A DNA stretch of 40,860 bases from positions 1 through 40,860 of the forward strand of contig CALCDB010000187.1 of the NCBI GenBank assembly GCA_937901395.1, in the 5' to 3' direction. Both the position numbers and the translations under genes were made by a program. Under the pieces are notes generated by a model. That model did not search any database. It was given only the letters and a program-made list of their open reading frames with translations, and was not told where the DNA came from. The DNA comes from an uncultured Verrucomicrobiota bacterium (lineage in GTDB: Bacteria; Verrucomicrobiota; Kiritimatiellia; RFP12; UBA1067). This document shows, piece after piece, positions 22,371-30,872 of the stretch; position 1 is the stretch's first letter; the number at the start of each line of letters is the position of its first letter.

Positions 22371-23480
22371 GTGAGTTTTAAAGTAATAAAAGAAGATAGT
22401 GCAACGGAAGCCCGTCTTGGACGGGTTATGACCGCTCATGGAGCGATAGAAACGCCAGTCTTCATGGATGTTGGCACATTGGGCACGGTGAAGGCGTTGG
22501 AGCCGCGCGACTTAAAAGAACTGCGCACGCAAGTCGTGCTCGGCAATACGTATCATCTTATGCTACGACCTGGCGCGGAGGTAATCGCGGCGGCGGGGGG
22601 ACTGCACAAGTTCATGGGTTGGGATGGTCCGATACTCACGGATTCGGGCGGGTTCCAAGTATTTTCGCTCGCGAAGATGCGCAAGCTAACGGAAGATGGT
22701 TGTCGCTTCAATTCGCACATTGACGGGCATGAGTTTTTCTTGGGACCGAAGGAATCAATGGCGATGCAACGAATAATCGGTTCCGATATCGCGATGGTGT
22801 TCGACGAATGCCTGCCGTATCCATGTGAACGGGAGCGAGCGGAGAAGTCGGTCGAGCAGACCTTGCGCTGGGCGGCGCGATCCAAAGACGAGCCTCACGC
22901 GGAGAATCAGCAGATATTTGGAATCGTGCAAGGTGGGGTCTATGACGAGCTTCGAAGGCATTGCGCGGAGGAATTGGTGCAGATCGGTTTTGATGGCTAT
23001 GCGATTGGAGGAGTATCGGTTGGCGAACCGGAGGAGTGCATGTATCAAGCGGTGGAGGCGAGCGTACCTTATTTACCGAAGGACAAGCCACGATATGTAA
23101 TGGGCCTCGGGGTAATGCATCAAATGGCGGAATGCGTAGCTCGCGGAGTGGATATGTTTGATTGTGTTATTCCGACGCGAATCGCCCGCCATGGAACGGC
23201 GATTACGCGACATGGTAACATCGCCATAAAGGCGGCGAAATGGATTTATGACAACGGGCCAGTGGAGGATGGGTGCGATTGCTATTGTTGCCGTAATTTT
23301 TCGCGCTCGTATGTTCGGCATCTAATCGCGTGTGGAGAGATTTTAGGTTTGCGACTATTGACCATACATAATGTATACGCATTGAATCGCTTCATGGTGG
23401 AAATGCGCGAGGCGATAGCGGATGGAAGTTTTAAGGTCTGGAAGGACAAAATAAGAAAGGAAACAACACAGAATGAATAA
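22371..23480 (+). CDS. tgt: tRNA-guanine transglycosylase
   Basis: Exchanges guanine at the wobble position of GUN-anticodon tRNAs for preQ1 in the queuosine pathway; 369 residues. TIM-barrel landmarks: TPVFMDVGTLG, LTDSGGFQVFSL (Asp91, base-binding), QGGVYDELR, and MFDCVIPTRIARHG with nucleophile Asp264. The zinc site is Cys302, Cys304, Cys307 and His333. The loop usually written TRNARNG reads TRIARHG. GTG 22371 is chosen because the conserved family start begins there and an extended -10 box lies 7 bases upstream. queF and queC are also in the window. Overlaps yajC by 8 bases. Confidence 0.95.
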   Translation: MSFKVIKEDSATEARLGRVMTAHGAIETPVFMDVGTLGTVKALEPRDLKELRTQVVLGNTYHLMLRPGAEVIAAAGGLHKFMGWDGPILTDSGGFQVFSLAKMRKLTEDGCRFNSHIDGHEFFLGPKESMAMQRIIGSDIAMVFDECLPYPCERERAEKSVEQTLRWAARSKDEPHAENQQIFGIVQGGVYDELRRHCAEELVQIGFDGYAIGGVSVGEPEECMYQAVEASVPYLPKDKPRYVMGLGVMHQMAECVARGVDMFDCVIPTRIARHGTAITRHGNIAIKAAKWIYDNGPVEDGCDCYCCRNFSRSYVRHLIACGEILGLRLLTIHNVYALNRFMVEMREAIADGSFKVWKDKIRKETTQNE

Positions 23481-23847
23481 TGCAATAATTCTTTGTGATG
23501 CGGCACCTGCCGCACCAGCGAGCGCGGGCGAGACACCAGCGGGTGCTCAGCCGCAAGGAGCGGGCGGCTTCGGAGGAATGATGATACCGATGCTCCTTAT
23601 ATTGGGCATCTTCTACTTCATGATGATTCGTCCGCAACAACGCAAGGAGAAGGAACGCCGTAAGATGATAGAGGAGTTGCGCGCGGGAGCCAAGGTGATT
23701 TTCGCAGGCGGGTTGATGGGAACCATCAGCGAGGCGACGGATAAGACGTTTAAGGTCGAAATTGCGCCTGGGACGATTATAGAGATTGCGCGTAGTTGCG
23801 TGACGGGCGTAGTGAGTTCCGAAGGAGAAGCGCAAGCGGTTAAGTAA
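23473..23847 (+). CDS. yajC: Sec translocase accessory protein YajC
   Basis: 124 residues. Helps SecDF-assisted protein export at the inner membrane. An Ala/Pro-rich N-terminus leads into one membrane helix at about 36-52 and then RPQQRKEKERRKMIEEL, the family's cytoplasmic start. A small beta domain follows (GAKVIFAGGLMGTISEATD). The tgt-yajC order is widely conserved in bacteria. GAAAGGA lies 11 bases before the ATG. SecD/SecF genes are not in the window. Confidence 0.92.
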   Translation: MNNAIILCDAAPAAPASAGETPAGAQPQGAGGFGGMMIPMLLILGIFYFMMIRPQQRKEKERRKMIEELRAGAKVIFAGGLMGTISEATDKTFKVEIAPGTIIEIARSCVTGVVSSEGEAQAVK

Positions 23848-23852
23848 GAAAC

Positions 23853-24734
23853 ATGTCATTAGCGCGCGGCAAGTATGGCATAGAATACAACCCACGCCAG
23901 ATGGAAGGAGATTCCTCTGGCATAGGGTGGCTATTCCTGATTGTTTTCGTAATTGCAATAGCATCGTTCAGTTGGCAGCTAATTGGGCGATGGCGTTCCG
24001 CCTCTGCCGCGCGTAAAGAGGCGGAACAATTTGAACAGATTGTGCAGAAGGAAATGGAGACATCCGCCATTGCGTCTGATACGGCAAAGCCAGTAGAAGT
24101 AGAAGCAAAGGCGGTGGAACCAAAGGTCGAGGTTTCGGCGATGTCGAAGCGTCCGGCGAAAGTCAGGAATTTATTGATGCGGCTTGATGAAGCAGAAAAG
24201 GCGCGAGATGTAGACTTGGCTGCAACGACCATTGAGACATTGAGGGCACTGCCGGGTTCGCCGGTTGCGGATCTCGATGATCTACTCGCGCGTCGCTTGG
24301 GTCGACTCAACATCAAGCGCCTATTCGTTCAACACAATGCGCAATGGATAAAGACGATTGAGGTAAAGCGCGGGGATAGCGCTTCGCGCATCGCCTTTGA
24401 GCACGGATCAACATTGGCATCGTTCGCCAAGCTAAATGGCGGCAATATGGATCGAATCGTCGTGGGGGCGAAGATGTTGGTTATGAATCATCCACGTTTC
24501 AATTTGGTCATTCATCTGCGTTCTCGCACGGCGGATCTTGCGCTCAACGGCAAGTTTTTCAAGAGATATGATCTTAAGGATGAGCCGAAAGCGAAGACGG
24601 GGGCGTATGAGATACCCACGGATTCGCGCCGTCAATTTTGGCAGATGCTTGGTGTGGTTATGAGCGGCGACGATCAAACGGAGATAGATATGCTTATGCC
24701 GAATGGGGCAAGCGTATTGATTTCGGAGATGTGA
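23853..24734 (+). CDS. Membrane-anchored LysM protein
   Basis: 293 residues. A single membrane helix at about 24-44 (GIGWLFLIVFVIAIASF), a Glu/Lys-rich linker, a helical part at 100-150, then a LysM peptidoglycan-binding domain at 169-212 (IEVKRGDSASRIAFEHGS, FAKLNGGN, VGAKMLVM). The C-terminal 80 residues (HPRFNLVIHLRSRTADLALNG, FFKRYDL) resemble the N-terminal strands of L,D-transpeptidase domains, but I see no catalytic His/Cys signature. Probably a periplasmic wall-binding protein. It lies 5 bases after yajC and 3 before rsmD. Confidence 0.72.
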   Translation: MSLARGKYGIEYNPRQMEGDSSGIGWLFLIVFVIAIASFSWQLIGRWRSASAARKEAEQFEQIVQKEMETSAIASDTAKPVEVEAKAVEPKVEVSAMSKRPAKVRNLLMRLDEAEKARDVDLAATTIETLRALPGSPVADLDDLLARRLGRLNIKRLFVQHNAQWIKTIEVKRGDSASRIAFEHGSTLASFAKLNGGNMDRIVVGAKMLVMNHPRFNLVIHLRSRTADLALNGKFFKRYDLKDEPKAKTGAYEIPTDSRRQFWQMLGVVMSGDDQTEIDMLMPNGASVLISEM

Positions 24735-24737
24735 CGA

Positions 24738-25289
24738 ATGAGAATCACGGGGGGCGAGTTTAGCGGTAGATTACTGGCGGTGCCGAAGTCGGACTTGATT
24801 CGTCCAACGCAGGATCGAGTTCGTTTAGCATTATTTAACATTCTTTCATCGGAGATCGCGGGAGCCGAGTTCTTGGATTTATTCGCGGGGTCGGGAGCGG
24901 TTGGGATAGAGGCGCTTTCACGTGGGGCTACAAGCGCGACATTCGTCGAAGGGAATCGTCGACATGCCGCCATAATAGAAAAGAACGCATCGGCATTAGC
25001 CATACGTAACGCCACGGTCGTAGTTGCAGATGCATATCGTTGGATTGAACATTATGTCGGGAATGGATATACAATCGCATTCGCCGATCCGCCCTATGCG
25101 CTTGGCGAGGAAAAGGGGTACGGAAAAGTGCTTGAGCGTTTAGCGATGCGAGGAGTGGTGAGGGTGAACGGGCTTTTCATAGCGGAGATGACGGCGGTGC
25201 AGCATACCGAGCAAACGCCTAATTGGGAACTCTTGCGTGATCGCACTTATGGCAAGACCCGCATTTGCATTTGGAGGAGGACAAAATGA
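24738..25289 (+). CDS. rsmD: 16S rRNA (guanine966-N2)-methyltransferase
   Basis: 183 residues; methylates G966 of 16S rRNA in the assembling 30S subunit. MRITGGEFSGR and RPTQDRVRLALFN are the family opening. The SAM-binding motif is DLFAGSGAVGIEALSRGA and the catalytic motif DPPY is at 117-120. Length is standard. The start is directly after the LysM gene. It overlaps queF by 4 bases (ATGA). Confidence 0.95.
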   Translation: MRITGGEFSGRLLAVPKSDLIRPTQDRVRLALFNILSSEIAGAEFLDLFAGSGAVGIEALSRGATSATFVEGNRRHAAIIEKNASALAIRNATVVVADAYRWIEHYVGNGYTIAFADPPYALGEEKGYGKVLERLAMRGVVRVNGLFIAEMTAVQHTEQTPNWELLRDRTYGKTRICIWRRTK

Positions 25290-25750
25290 AAAAAGGTTTG
25301 GAAAAACTCAAGATATTAGGCAAGACGGTAAATGTGCCTATGGAATACAACCCTGCAATTTTGGATGCATTTGACAATAAGCATACCGAGCATGACTATT
25401 GGGTTACATTCACGGCGCCAGAATTTACGACGCTATGTCCTAAAACCGGGCAACCTGATTTTGCCACAATTACTATTCGGTACATACCAGCGAAACGTCT
25501 TGTCGAGTCAAAGTCGCTCAAGTTATATCTCTTTGGTTTTCGCAATCATGGGGATTTTCACGAGGACGTAATCAATATCATATACAATGATTTGGTGAAG
25601 CTGTTAAAGCCAAAATATATGGAAGTATATGGTAAATTCGCTCCTCGCGGGGGAATATCAATCGATCCATTCGTCAACGGCGGAATTGGTGTGAAAATGC
25701 AGGCATTGGCGGCCAAGCGCTTCGCAGAATGGAAAGGCGTGCGGGACTGA
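25286..25750 (+). CDS. queF: NADPH-dependent 7-cyano-7-deazaguanine reductase
   Basis: 154 residues, the short unimodular form. Reduces preQ0 to preQ1 with two NADPH, the last step before tgt. Nucleophile Cys51 lies in LCPKTGQPDF with Asp58; the QueF motif ESKSLK is at 74-79; HGDFHED provides the binding histidine. GGAGGAGG 6-8 bases before ATG 25286 fixes the start; the in-frame TTG at 25265 is upstream of that site. Overlaps rsmD by 4 bases and the Mur ligase gene by 1 base. Confidence 0.95.
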   Translation: MKKGLEKLKILGKTVNVPMEYNPAILDAFDNKHTEHDYWVTFTAPEFTTLCPKTGQPDFATITIRYIPAKRLVESKSLKLYLFGFRNHGDFHEDVINIIYNDLVKLLKPKYMEVYGKFAPRGGISIDPFVNGGIGVKMQALAAKRFAEWKGVRD

Positions 25751-26835
25751 TGAGATTCTGGGGAATAACCGGCACGAACGGCAAGACCACGACAGCGTGG
25801 ATATTGGCTGATTTCATCAACACCGAACGTAAATGCGGATATATCACTACGGTTGAAGTAAATACCACCGCGCGAAAATTCTATACTGGGTATACGACGC
25901 CTCCGCTTAAGCAATTAAAGGAGATATACGCGGAGATGGAGGCGAATGGTTGCACGGATTGCGTGATGGAAGTATCAAGCCATGCCATTCATCAACATCG
26001 TACGGGAGATACGCCTTTTTCAGGCGGTGCATTCACCAATCTTTCCGAAGATCATCTTGATTATCATAAGACGATGGAGGAGTATTTTCGCGTGAAGCTC
26101 TCATTTGCCGAACAGATCGCAAATACTCAAGGCGGCGCGCCTTACGCGGTATGTCTTGATGGTGGATATGGAAAGGAGATGTTAGACGCGGTCAGTAAAT
26201 TGCCGCTTAAGGCATTGCCAGTATCATTTCGTTCGCCGACATTCGATTTAACCGAGCTCAAACTGGTTGGGGATTACAATAAGTCAAACGTTCTAACGGC
26301 GGCGATATTGGCGGAGGCGTCGGGTATCGCGCATGATAGTATACAAGCGCACATATCAAAGTTATTACCGCGTTGGGGACGATTGGAACGAGTGGAGAAT
26401 CCAGAAGTGAAGGCGGCGACTTATGTGGATTTTGCGCATACGCCAGATGGGCTTGAAAAAGTGTTAACGGCGGCGAGGGGGTTCACGCGAGGACAACTCT
26501 GGGTAGTATTTGGCGCAGGGGGCGATCGTGATCCCATGAAACGTCCGCTGATGGGAGCGGTCTGTTCGCGGCTTGCGGATCGCATAGTCATCACCTCAGA
26601 TAATCCACGTAGCGAAGATCCGATGAAGATTATGGATGCGATTTTAACTGGCATCAAGACGGGCAAGCCAGTAATTGAGGCAGATAGAAAGAAGGCAATT
26701 GAATATGCGCTTCGAGCAGCGAATGACGATGATGTGATAATAATTGCTGGAAAGGGACATGAAACAACGCAGGAAATAGCCGGTGTAAAATATCCATTTG
26801 ATGATCGTGAGGTAGTATGTTCGTTCAAGATGTGA
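25750..26835 (+). CDS. Mur ligase (MurE-like) lacking the N-terminal substrate domain
   Basis: 361 residues, against about 490 for MurE. The protein starts directly at the ATP-binding central domain (GITGTNGKTT, P-loop at 5-14) and contains the central and C-terminal domains: EVSSHAIHQHR, NLSEDHLDYH, DFAHTPDGLEKVL, FGAGGDRDPMKRP, DNPRSEDP (284-291) and GKGHE. DNPR is the motif that recognises meso-diaminopimelate in MurE. Domain 1, which holds the UDP-MurNAc-peptide, is absent, and the upstream queF stop overlaps the ATG, so it is not merely an annotation error. It may act on a smaller or free substrate, or need a separate partner. Confidence 0.82.
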   Translation: MRFWGITGTNGKTTTAWILADFINTERKCGYITTVEVNTTARKFYTGYTTPPLKQLKEIYAEMEANGCTDCVMEVSSHAIHQHRTGDTPFSGGAFTNLSEDHLDYHKTMEEYFRVKLSFAEQIANTQGGAPYAVCLDGGYGKEMLDAVSKLPLKALPVSFRSPTFDLTELKLVGDYNKSNVLTAAILAEASGIAHDSIQAHISKLLPRWGRLERVENPEVKAATYVDFAHTPDGLEKVLTAARGFTRGQLWVVFGAGGDRDPMKRPLMGAVCSRLADRIVITSDNPRSEDPMKIMDAILTGIKTGKPVIEADRKKAIEYALRAANDDDVIIIAGKGHETTQEIAGVKYPFDDREVVCSFKM

Positions 26836-26841
26836 TATAAT
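26834..26841 (+). promoter_or_regulatory. Extended -10 promoter before the KDPG aldolase gene
   Basis: TGATATAAT (hexamer TATAAT 26836-26841) begins at the TGA stop of the Mur ligase gene and stands 9 bases before ATG 26851. No Shine-Dalgarno is present, so a leader of 0-3 bases is predicted. Confidence 0.55.
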
Positions 26842-26850
26842 ATCGCCAAC

Positions 26851-27468
26851 ATGAAGAGGAAGGTCATAGCAGTAGTTCGCAAGCTCGGCGTTGAGGATGC
26901 ACTCAAATTAGTTGAGGTGTATGTGAAGGCTGGTGTTCATGCAGTAGAATTCGCTTTTGATCAGCATAATCTTGATTCGTGGAAACAGACGGCAGATTCA
27001 ATCAGTATGGCGAATGCGCATTTCGGCAAGGATATTGCAGTTGGCGCAGGTACGGTGTTGAACCTTGATCAACTTTCGGTTGCGGTGGATGCTGGCGCTA
27101 AATTCATAGTTTCCCCAAATGTCAATTCAATTATAATTGAACGGACGAAGGAGAATAAATTGATATCAATTCCCGGGGCGTTTACTCCGAGCGAGATTGA
27201 ACAAGCATATGAAATTGGAGCGGATTATGTAAAGATATTCCCAGCTGATGCATTGGGGCCGAATTATTTTCGTGCGCTCATGGCCCCGTTTTCACATATC
27301 AAGTTGCTAGCATTCGGAGGCGTTACGCCCGATAACATAAATGATTATATCACAGCTGGCTGCGCTGGCGTAGGTGTAAGCGGACTTTTGGCAGATCGTT
27401 CGCGGATTGTTGCAGGTGATTTCGCGTCAATTGCTGAATACGCGTATAAATTAGTTGGAGATAAATGA
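26851..27468 (+). CDS. eda: KHG/KDPG aldolase
   Basis: 205 residues. Cleaves 2-keto-3-deoxy-6-phosphogluconate (or 4-hydroxy-2-oxoglutarate) to pyruvate and an aldehyde, the last step of the Entner-Doudoroff and uronate pathways. Landmarks: VEFAF with Glu33 as acid/base, GAGTVLN, FIVSPNVN, PGAFTPSE, and YVKIFPA with Schiff-base Lys128. FGGVTPDN and GVSGLL are at the phosphate site. A promoter box directly upstream suggests it can be transcribed separately from the Mur ligase gene. Overlaps fmt by 4 bases. Confidence 0.9.
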   Translation: MKRKVIAVVRKLGVEDALKLVEVYVKAGVHAVEFAFDQHNLDSWKQTADSISMANAHFGKDIAVGAGTVLNLDQLSVAVDAGAKFIVSPNVNSIIIERTKENKLISIPGAFTPSEIEQAYEIGADYVKIFPADALGPNYFRALMAPFSHIKLLAFGGVTPDNINDYITAGCAGVGVSGLLADRSRIVAGDFASIAEYAYKLVGDK

Positions 27469-28448
27469 GAATTGTCTTTATGGGATCTTCGACAGCTTCG
27501 GCTGAATGTCTACGCGCGATTCTGCGCGAAGAGAGTTTGGAAGTTGTCGGCATCGTGACCCAGCCTGATCGTCCGGCGGGGCGAGGCAAGGTGCTGACGC
27601 CGAGTCCATTGGCGAAATATGCCGAGAGTCGGGGAATAGCCGCGATCATCAAGCCGGAAAAGGTAAATGAAGACGCGCCTATAATGCAAATTAGGGCATG
27701 GGCGCCCGATGTAATTGCAGTCGTGGCATTCGGGCAGATTCTTAAGAAGCCGCTATTAGAATTACCGCAATATGGATGTGTGAACTGTCATTTCTCGTTA
27801 TTGCCAAAGTATCGTGGCGCAGCGCCTGTGATTGCTGCATTAGAAGCTGGAGAGCGCATGACCGGTGTAACCGTAATGCATATGGATGAAGGTTTGGATG
27901 ACGGGCCGATAATGTTGCAAAGTTTCGAGCCGATATATCCAGATACCACTGGGGGAAGTTTGATGGATGACTTATCTATCGCAGGGGGCGTGACGTTGGC
28001 GAAGGCATTGCGGCTATTGGCGGAACACAAATTACCGCCGGAAATTCCGCAGGACGGACAGTTCGCAACATTCGTGAGGAAACTCAAAAAGACGGATGGT
28101 CTAATTAATTGGAATTGGCCGGTAATTGAAATTGAGCGACGTATTCGCGCGTATAATCCGTGGCCAGGGTGTTACACTTTCTTGCCTATGCGTATGCGCA
28201 AGAATGGAACGATGGGAAGATTGGTAATTTTACGGTCAACAATCGTGAAGAATATGGAGGAGGGTTGGCAGGAGGCAGAACCTGGGATCGTATTGAAGCT
28301 GGAAAAAGATGGCCCCATTGTGAAATGTTACGATACGGCGCTAAAATTATTAGAGGTGAAGCCAGAAGGCGGATCGGCGATGGGAGGCGGTGCATTTTTA
28401 CGTGGGCGACCGTTGGTTGTTGGCACGGATAGGCTTTTAAGTGAATAA
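27465..28448 (+). CDS. fmt: Methionyl-tRNA formyltransferase
   Basis: 327 residues. Formylates Met-tRNA initiator for translation start; the initiator tRNA itself lies at the window end. N-terminal folate-type transferase domain: MGSSTASAECLRAI, QPDRPAGRG, and the triad Asn107, His109 and Asp145 in NCHFSLLPKYRGAAP and GLDDGP. The C-terminal beta domain (about 210-327) binds tRNA (INWNWPVIEIERRIRAYNPWPG). Overlaps eda by 4 bases (ATGA). Confidence 0.95.
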   Translation: MRIVFMGSSTASAECLRAILREESLEVVGIVTQPDRPAGRGKVLTPSPLAKYAESRGIAAIIKPEKVNEDAPIMQIRAWAPDVIAVVAFGQILKKPLLELPQYGCVNCHFSLLPKYRGAAPVIAALEAGERMTGVTVMHMDEGLDDGPIMLQSFEPIYPDTTGGSLMDDLSIAGGVTLAKALRLLAEHKLPPEIPQDGQFATFVRKLKKTDGLINWNWPVIEIERRIRAYNPWPGCYTFLPMRMRKNGTMGRLVILRSTIVKNMEEGWQEAEPGIVLKLEKDGPIVKCYDTALKLLEVKPEGGSAMGGGAFLRGRPLVVGTDRLLSE

Positions 28449-28473
28449 GGGCTACACGATGGGAGAATTCGCC

Positions 28474-30336
28474 ATGAAAAAAATAAGGTTTTTATCTATA
28501 TTGGGCGCGATGTTAGCATCAACGCTAAATGGGTTTAGTGGAGAAATACAGCCTATTGAAGAAATACGGCCTATTGTGCTTTCAGATAAAAGCCAAACTG
28601 TAGAGGTTGTGAAGTCCGATAAACCAGTATTGTCAGACAAGCTTGTGTTGGCACCATATCCAAGCGCGTCCCCATCTTACTATAGGGGTATGTATCTGCC
28701 TAGTATTTATGTGCGAGTAGTAGCGCCAGAACTTGATGGATGTAAGTTTAATGGTTGGTGGACTCTACCTGAAGACAGGACGGATAGGTTCGCGAAGTCT
28801 GCAACACCAGACGACTGCACTATCTGCTTTCATTATGATTTATCGTTGCCGGTGGAAACGATTATCAATTATGCTAAGATTAGCAATGGTTCGGGCGATC
28901 TCGGCTTCAAGATAGTATATCCCAAGCATGAATATATTACATATCAAATTAGTTATGGGGGAACGTATTCAGACTTGATTGAGTATCCTGAGGAGGTCAA
29001 GCTGCCAGCGCCTACGGGGAGTCCAAAAATCGGATATAGCTATAATGGTATTTGGCAAATGGAAGATAGCGGCAGGACATTTAAAGTTGGGGATATAGTT
29101 ACGGGCGAGGATTTTGGGCTTAATGATGTGCATGAGGATGGGACGGTTATTGAGTTAACGCCCGCTATTACGGCGAACGTGTATAAGGTCACGTATAATG
29201 CGAATGGGGGCAAGTTTGATAATCTTGAAACTACGGTTACGATTCCAACTACTTATGATAGCAACTATAAAATACCTGAGAATCCGACTTATGCGGATCA
29301 TGTTTTCGTCAATTGGAACACGAAGCAAGATGGGAGCGGCGATGTAATAGGCGGCACGACCAAGATGAGCCTTGCCTACGATTCTGAAGTTTTTGCCGTA
29401 TGGAGTGAGCATATAGTAAGAACCGTTACATTGGATGCATGCGGGGGAACGGTTTCGCCTGCTACGATAAAAGTTGTTTGCGGCGAGAAATACGGCAGTT
29501 TGCCAGTGCCGACGAGAGTGGGTTATATCTTCTTGGGTTGGTTCAGCGAAAGTGTTGGGGGAAGTGAAATTACCGCCGATACCATCGTGGTTGCGCGAGA
29601 GGATTTTTCCATCTACGCACATTGGCGGCCAATAAAGTATCGTGTGGAATTTGAGTTGAATGGAGCGAGAGGGTTTCCCCCCGACCCAATTGAGAATATT
29701 GAGTATGATCATTCATTCACCTTGCCCGATAAAGGCAATATGGCATTAGATATGAGTTTGTTTTTGGGATGGGGGAAGACGAATAAGACGAAGACATTTA
29801 ACGCTAAGGAAGAAGTTTCCAATCTCACGACTGAAGATGGAAGCACTGTCATATTATACGCCATTTGGGGGCGCGAGGTTACGGAGGAGTCGATTGCGCT
29901 AAAGTGCGACAAGTTGAAATGCGTCGCCAAGCGAGACGGACCGTTCGACTGGCAGATTATGACGAACAAATATGAATCAGCTTCCAATGATGTATGTATG
30001 GCGGTTTATACTTCTGATAGCGCCCTCACGATAACCGATTATGATGGAGCGAAACTTAATGGCAAGTTGACTATTCGTTGGCGGGGAGAGGCATATGGCG
30101 ATGTTTATGGGCGACCATCAAAGTTATTGATTAGCCATAATGGCGAAACTACAAGGTTAGACGTTCCATTTTATGATAGCGGCTGGATGATAAGCGAAGT
30201 TGCCATCAAAGACGCGATGGAAATTGTGATCTTAGGTAAGGATATTACGCCTCTTACCACTATCGATAATAGCGATTTTATTGCGATTGACTGGATTAAG
30301 TGGGCACCCAATAGGACGATCTTTTACTTGAAATGA
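28474..30336 (+). CDS. Secreted protein with InlB B-repeats
   Basis: 620 residues with a signal peptide (MKKIRFLSILGAMLASTLNG). Three Listeria-Bacteroides (InlB B-type) repeats are visible at about 238-311, 314-386 and 388-465: VTYNANGGKFD ... FVNWNT ... FAVW, then VTLDACGGTVS ... FLGWFS ... YAHW, then a diverged copy ending ILYAIW. The N-terminal 230 residues and the C-terminal 150 are not recognised; the end looks beta-rich. Probably a cell-surface or adhesion protein. GGGAG about 9 bases before ATG 28474 sets the start; GTG 28441 is upstream and in frame. The gene sits oddly between the housekeeping genes fmt and coaE and is AT-richer than both. Confidence 0.78.
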   Translation: MKKIRFLSILGAMLASTLNGFSGEIQPIEEIRPIVLSDKSQTVEVVKSDKPVLSDKLVLAPYPSASPSYYRGMYLPSIYVRVVAPELDGCKFNGWWTLPEDRTDRFAKSATPDDCTICFHYDLSLPVETIINYAKISNGSGDLGFKIVYPKHEYITYQISYGGTYSDLIEYPEEVKLPAPTGSPKIGYSYNGIWQMEDSGRTFKVGDIVTGEDFGLNDVHEDGTVIELTPAITANVYKVTYNANGGKFDNLETTVTIPTTYDSNYKIPENPTYADHVFVNWNTKQDGSGDVIGGTTKMSLAYDSEVFAVWSEHIVRTVTLDACGGTVSPATIKVVCGEKYGSLPVPTRVGYIFLGWFSESVGGSEITADTIVVAREDFSIYAHWRPIKYRVEFELNGARGFPPDPIENIEYDHSFTLPDKGNMALDMSLFLGWGKTNKTKTFNAKEEVSNLTTEDGSTVILYAIWGREVTEESIALKCDKLKCVAKRDGPFDWQIMTNKYESASNDVCMAVYTSDSALTITDYDGAKLNGKLTIRWRGEAYGDVYGRPSKLLISHNGETTRLDVPFYDSGWMISEVAIKDAMEIVILGKDITPLTTIDNSDFIAIDWIKWAPNRTIFYLK

Positions 30337-30872
30337 TGCGAATTGCCTTAACAGGGGGAATCGCCTGCGGGAAATCTTTAGTGGCGAAATTTCTCAATGA
30401 GTTTGGGGTTGACACAATTGACGCCGATGATATTGTGCACGACTTAATACCGGCAGACGAACGCAAGCGGATAGCTGAGATCGTATTTAAGAATGCTGAA
30501 GAGCGAAGGGCATTGGAGGCGAGGATTCATCCACTCGTAAGGGCGAGGATTGACGAAGCGATTACTATGCACGCCACTGGAATAATCATTGCGATAATTC
30601 CTTTACTTTTTGAGACCCATTGGGACGAAGAATATGATATAATATGTACCGTTTCATCGGAAAGGCAGACTCAAATCTCCCGGATGATGAATTCGCGTGG
30701 GTATTCACGTGAAATGGCAGAGGCACGATTGGCGGCGCAGTTGCCGGTCGCGGAGAAGGTTGCAAAATCCCAATATGTAATTAATAACGATGGCTCTCTT
30801 GAAGAGTTGAAACAAGAAACTGAAAGATTTGTAATATGGCTGAAGAATTTGACGTATTCGCAGACGCATTGA
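30333..30872 (+). CDS. coaE: Dephospho-CoA kinase
   Basis: 179 residues, slightly short for the family (about 200). Phosphorylates dephospho-CoA, the last step of coenzyme A synthesis. P-loop TGGIACGKS (7-15), FGVDTIDADDIVHDL for the acceptor site, HPLVRARI, and the lid region SRMMNSRGYSREMAEARLAAQ. ATGATG overlaps the previous stop; either ATG can be the start. It overlaps rho by 37 bases. An extended -10 sequence TGATATAAT occurs inside it at 30636-30643. Confidence 0.93.
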   Translation: MMRIALTGGIACGKSLVAKFLNEFGVDTIDADDIVHDLIPADERKRIAEIVFKNAEERRALEARIHPLVRARIDEAITMHATGIIIAIIPLLFETHWDEEYDIICTVSSERQTQISRMMNSRGYSREMAEARLAAQLPVAEKVAKSQYVINNDGSLEELKQETERFVIWLKNLTYSQTH

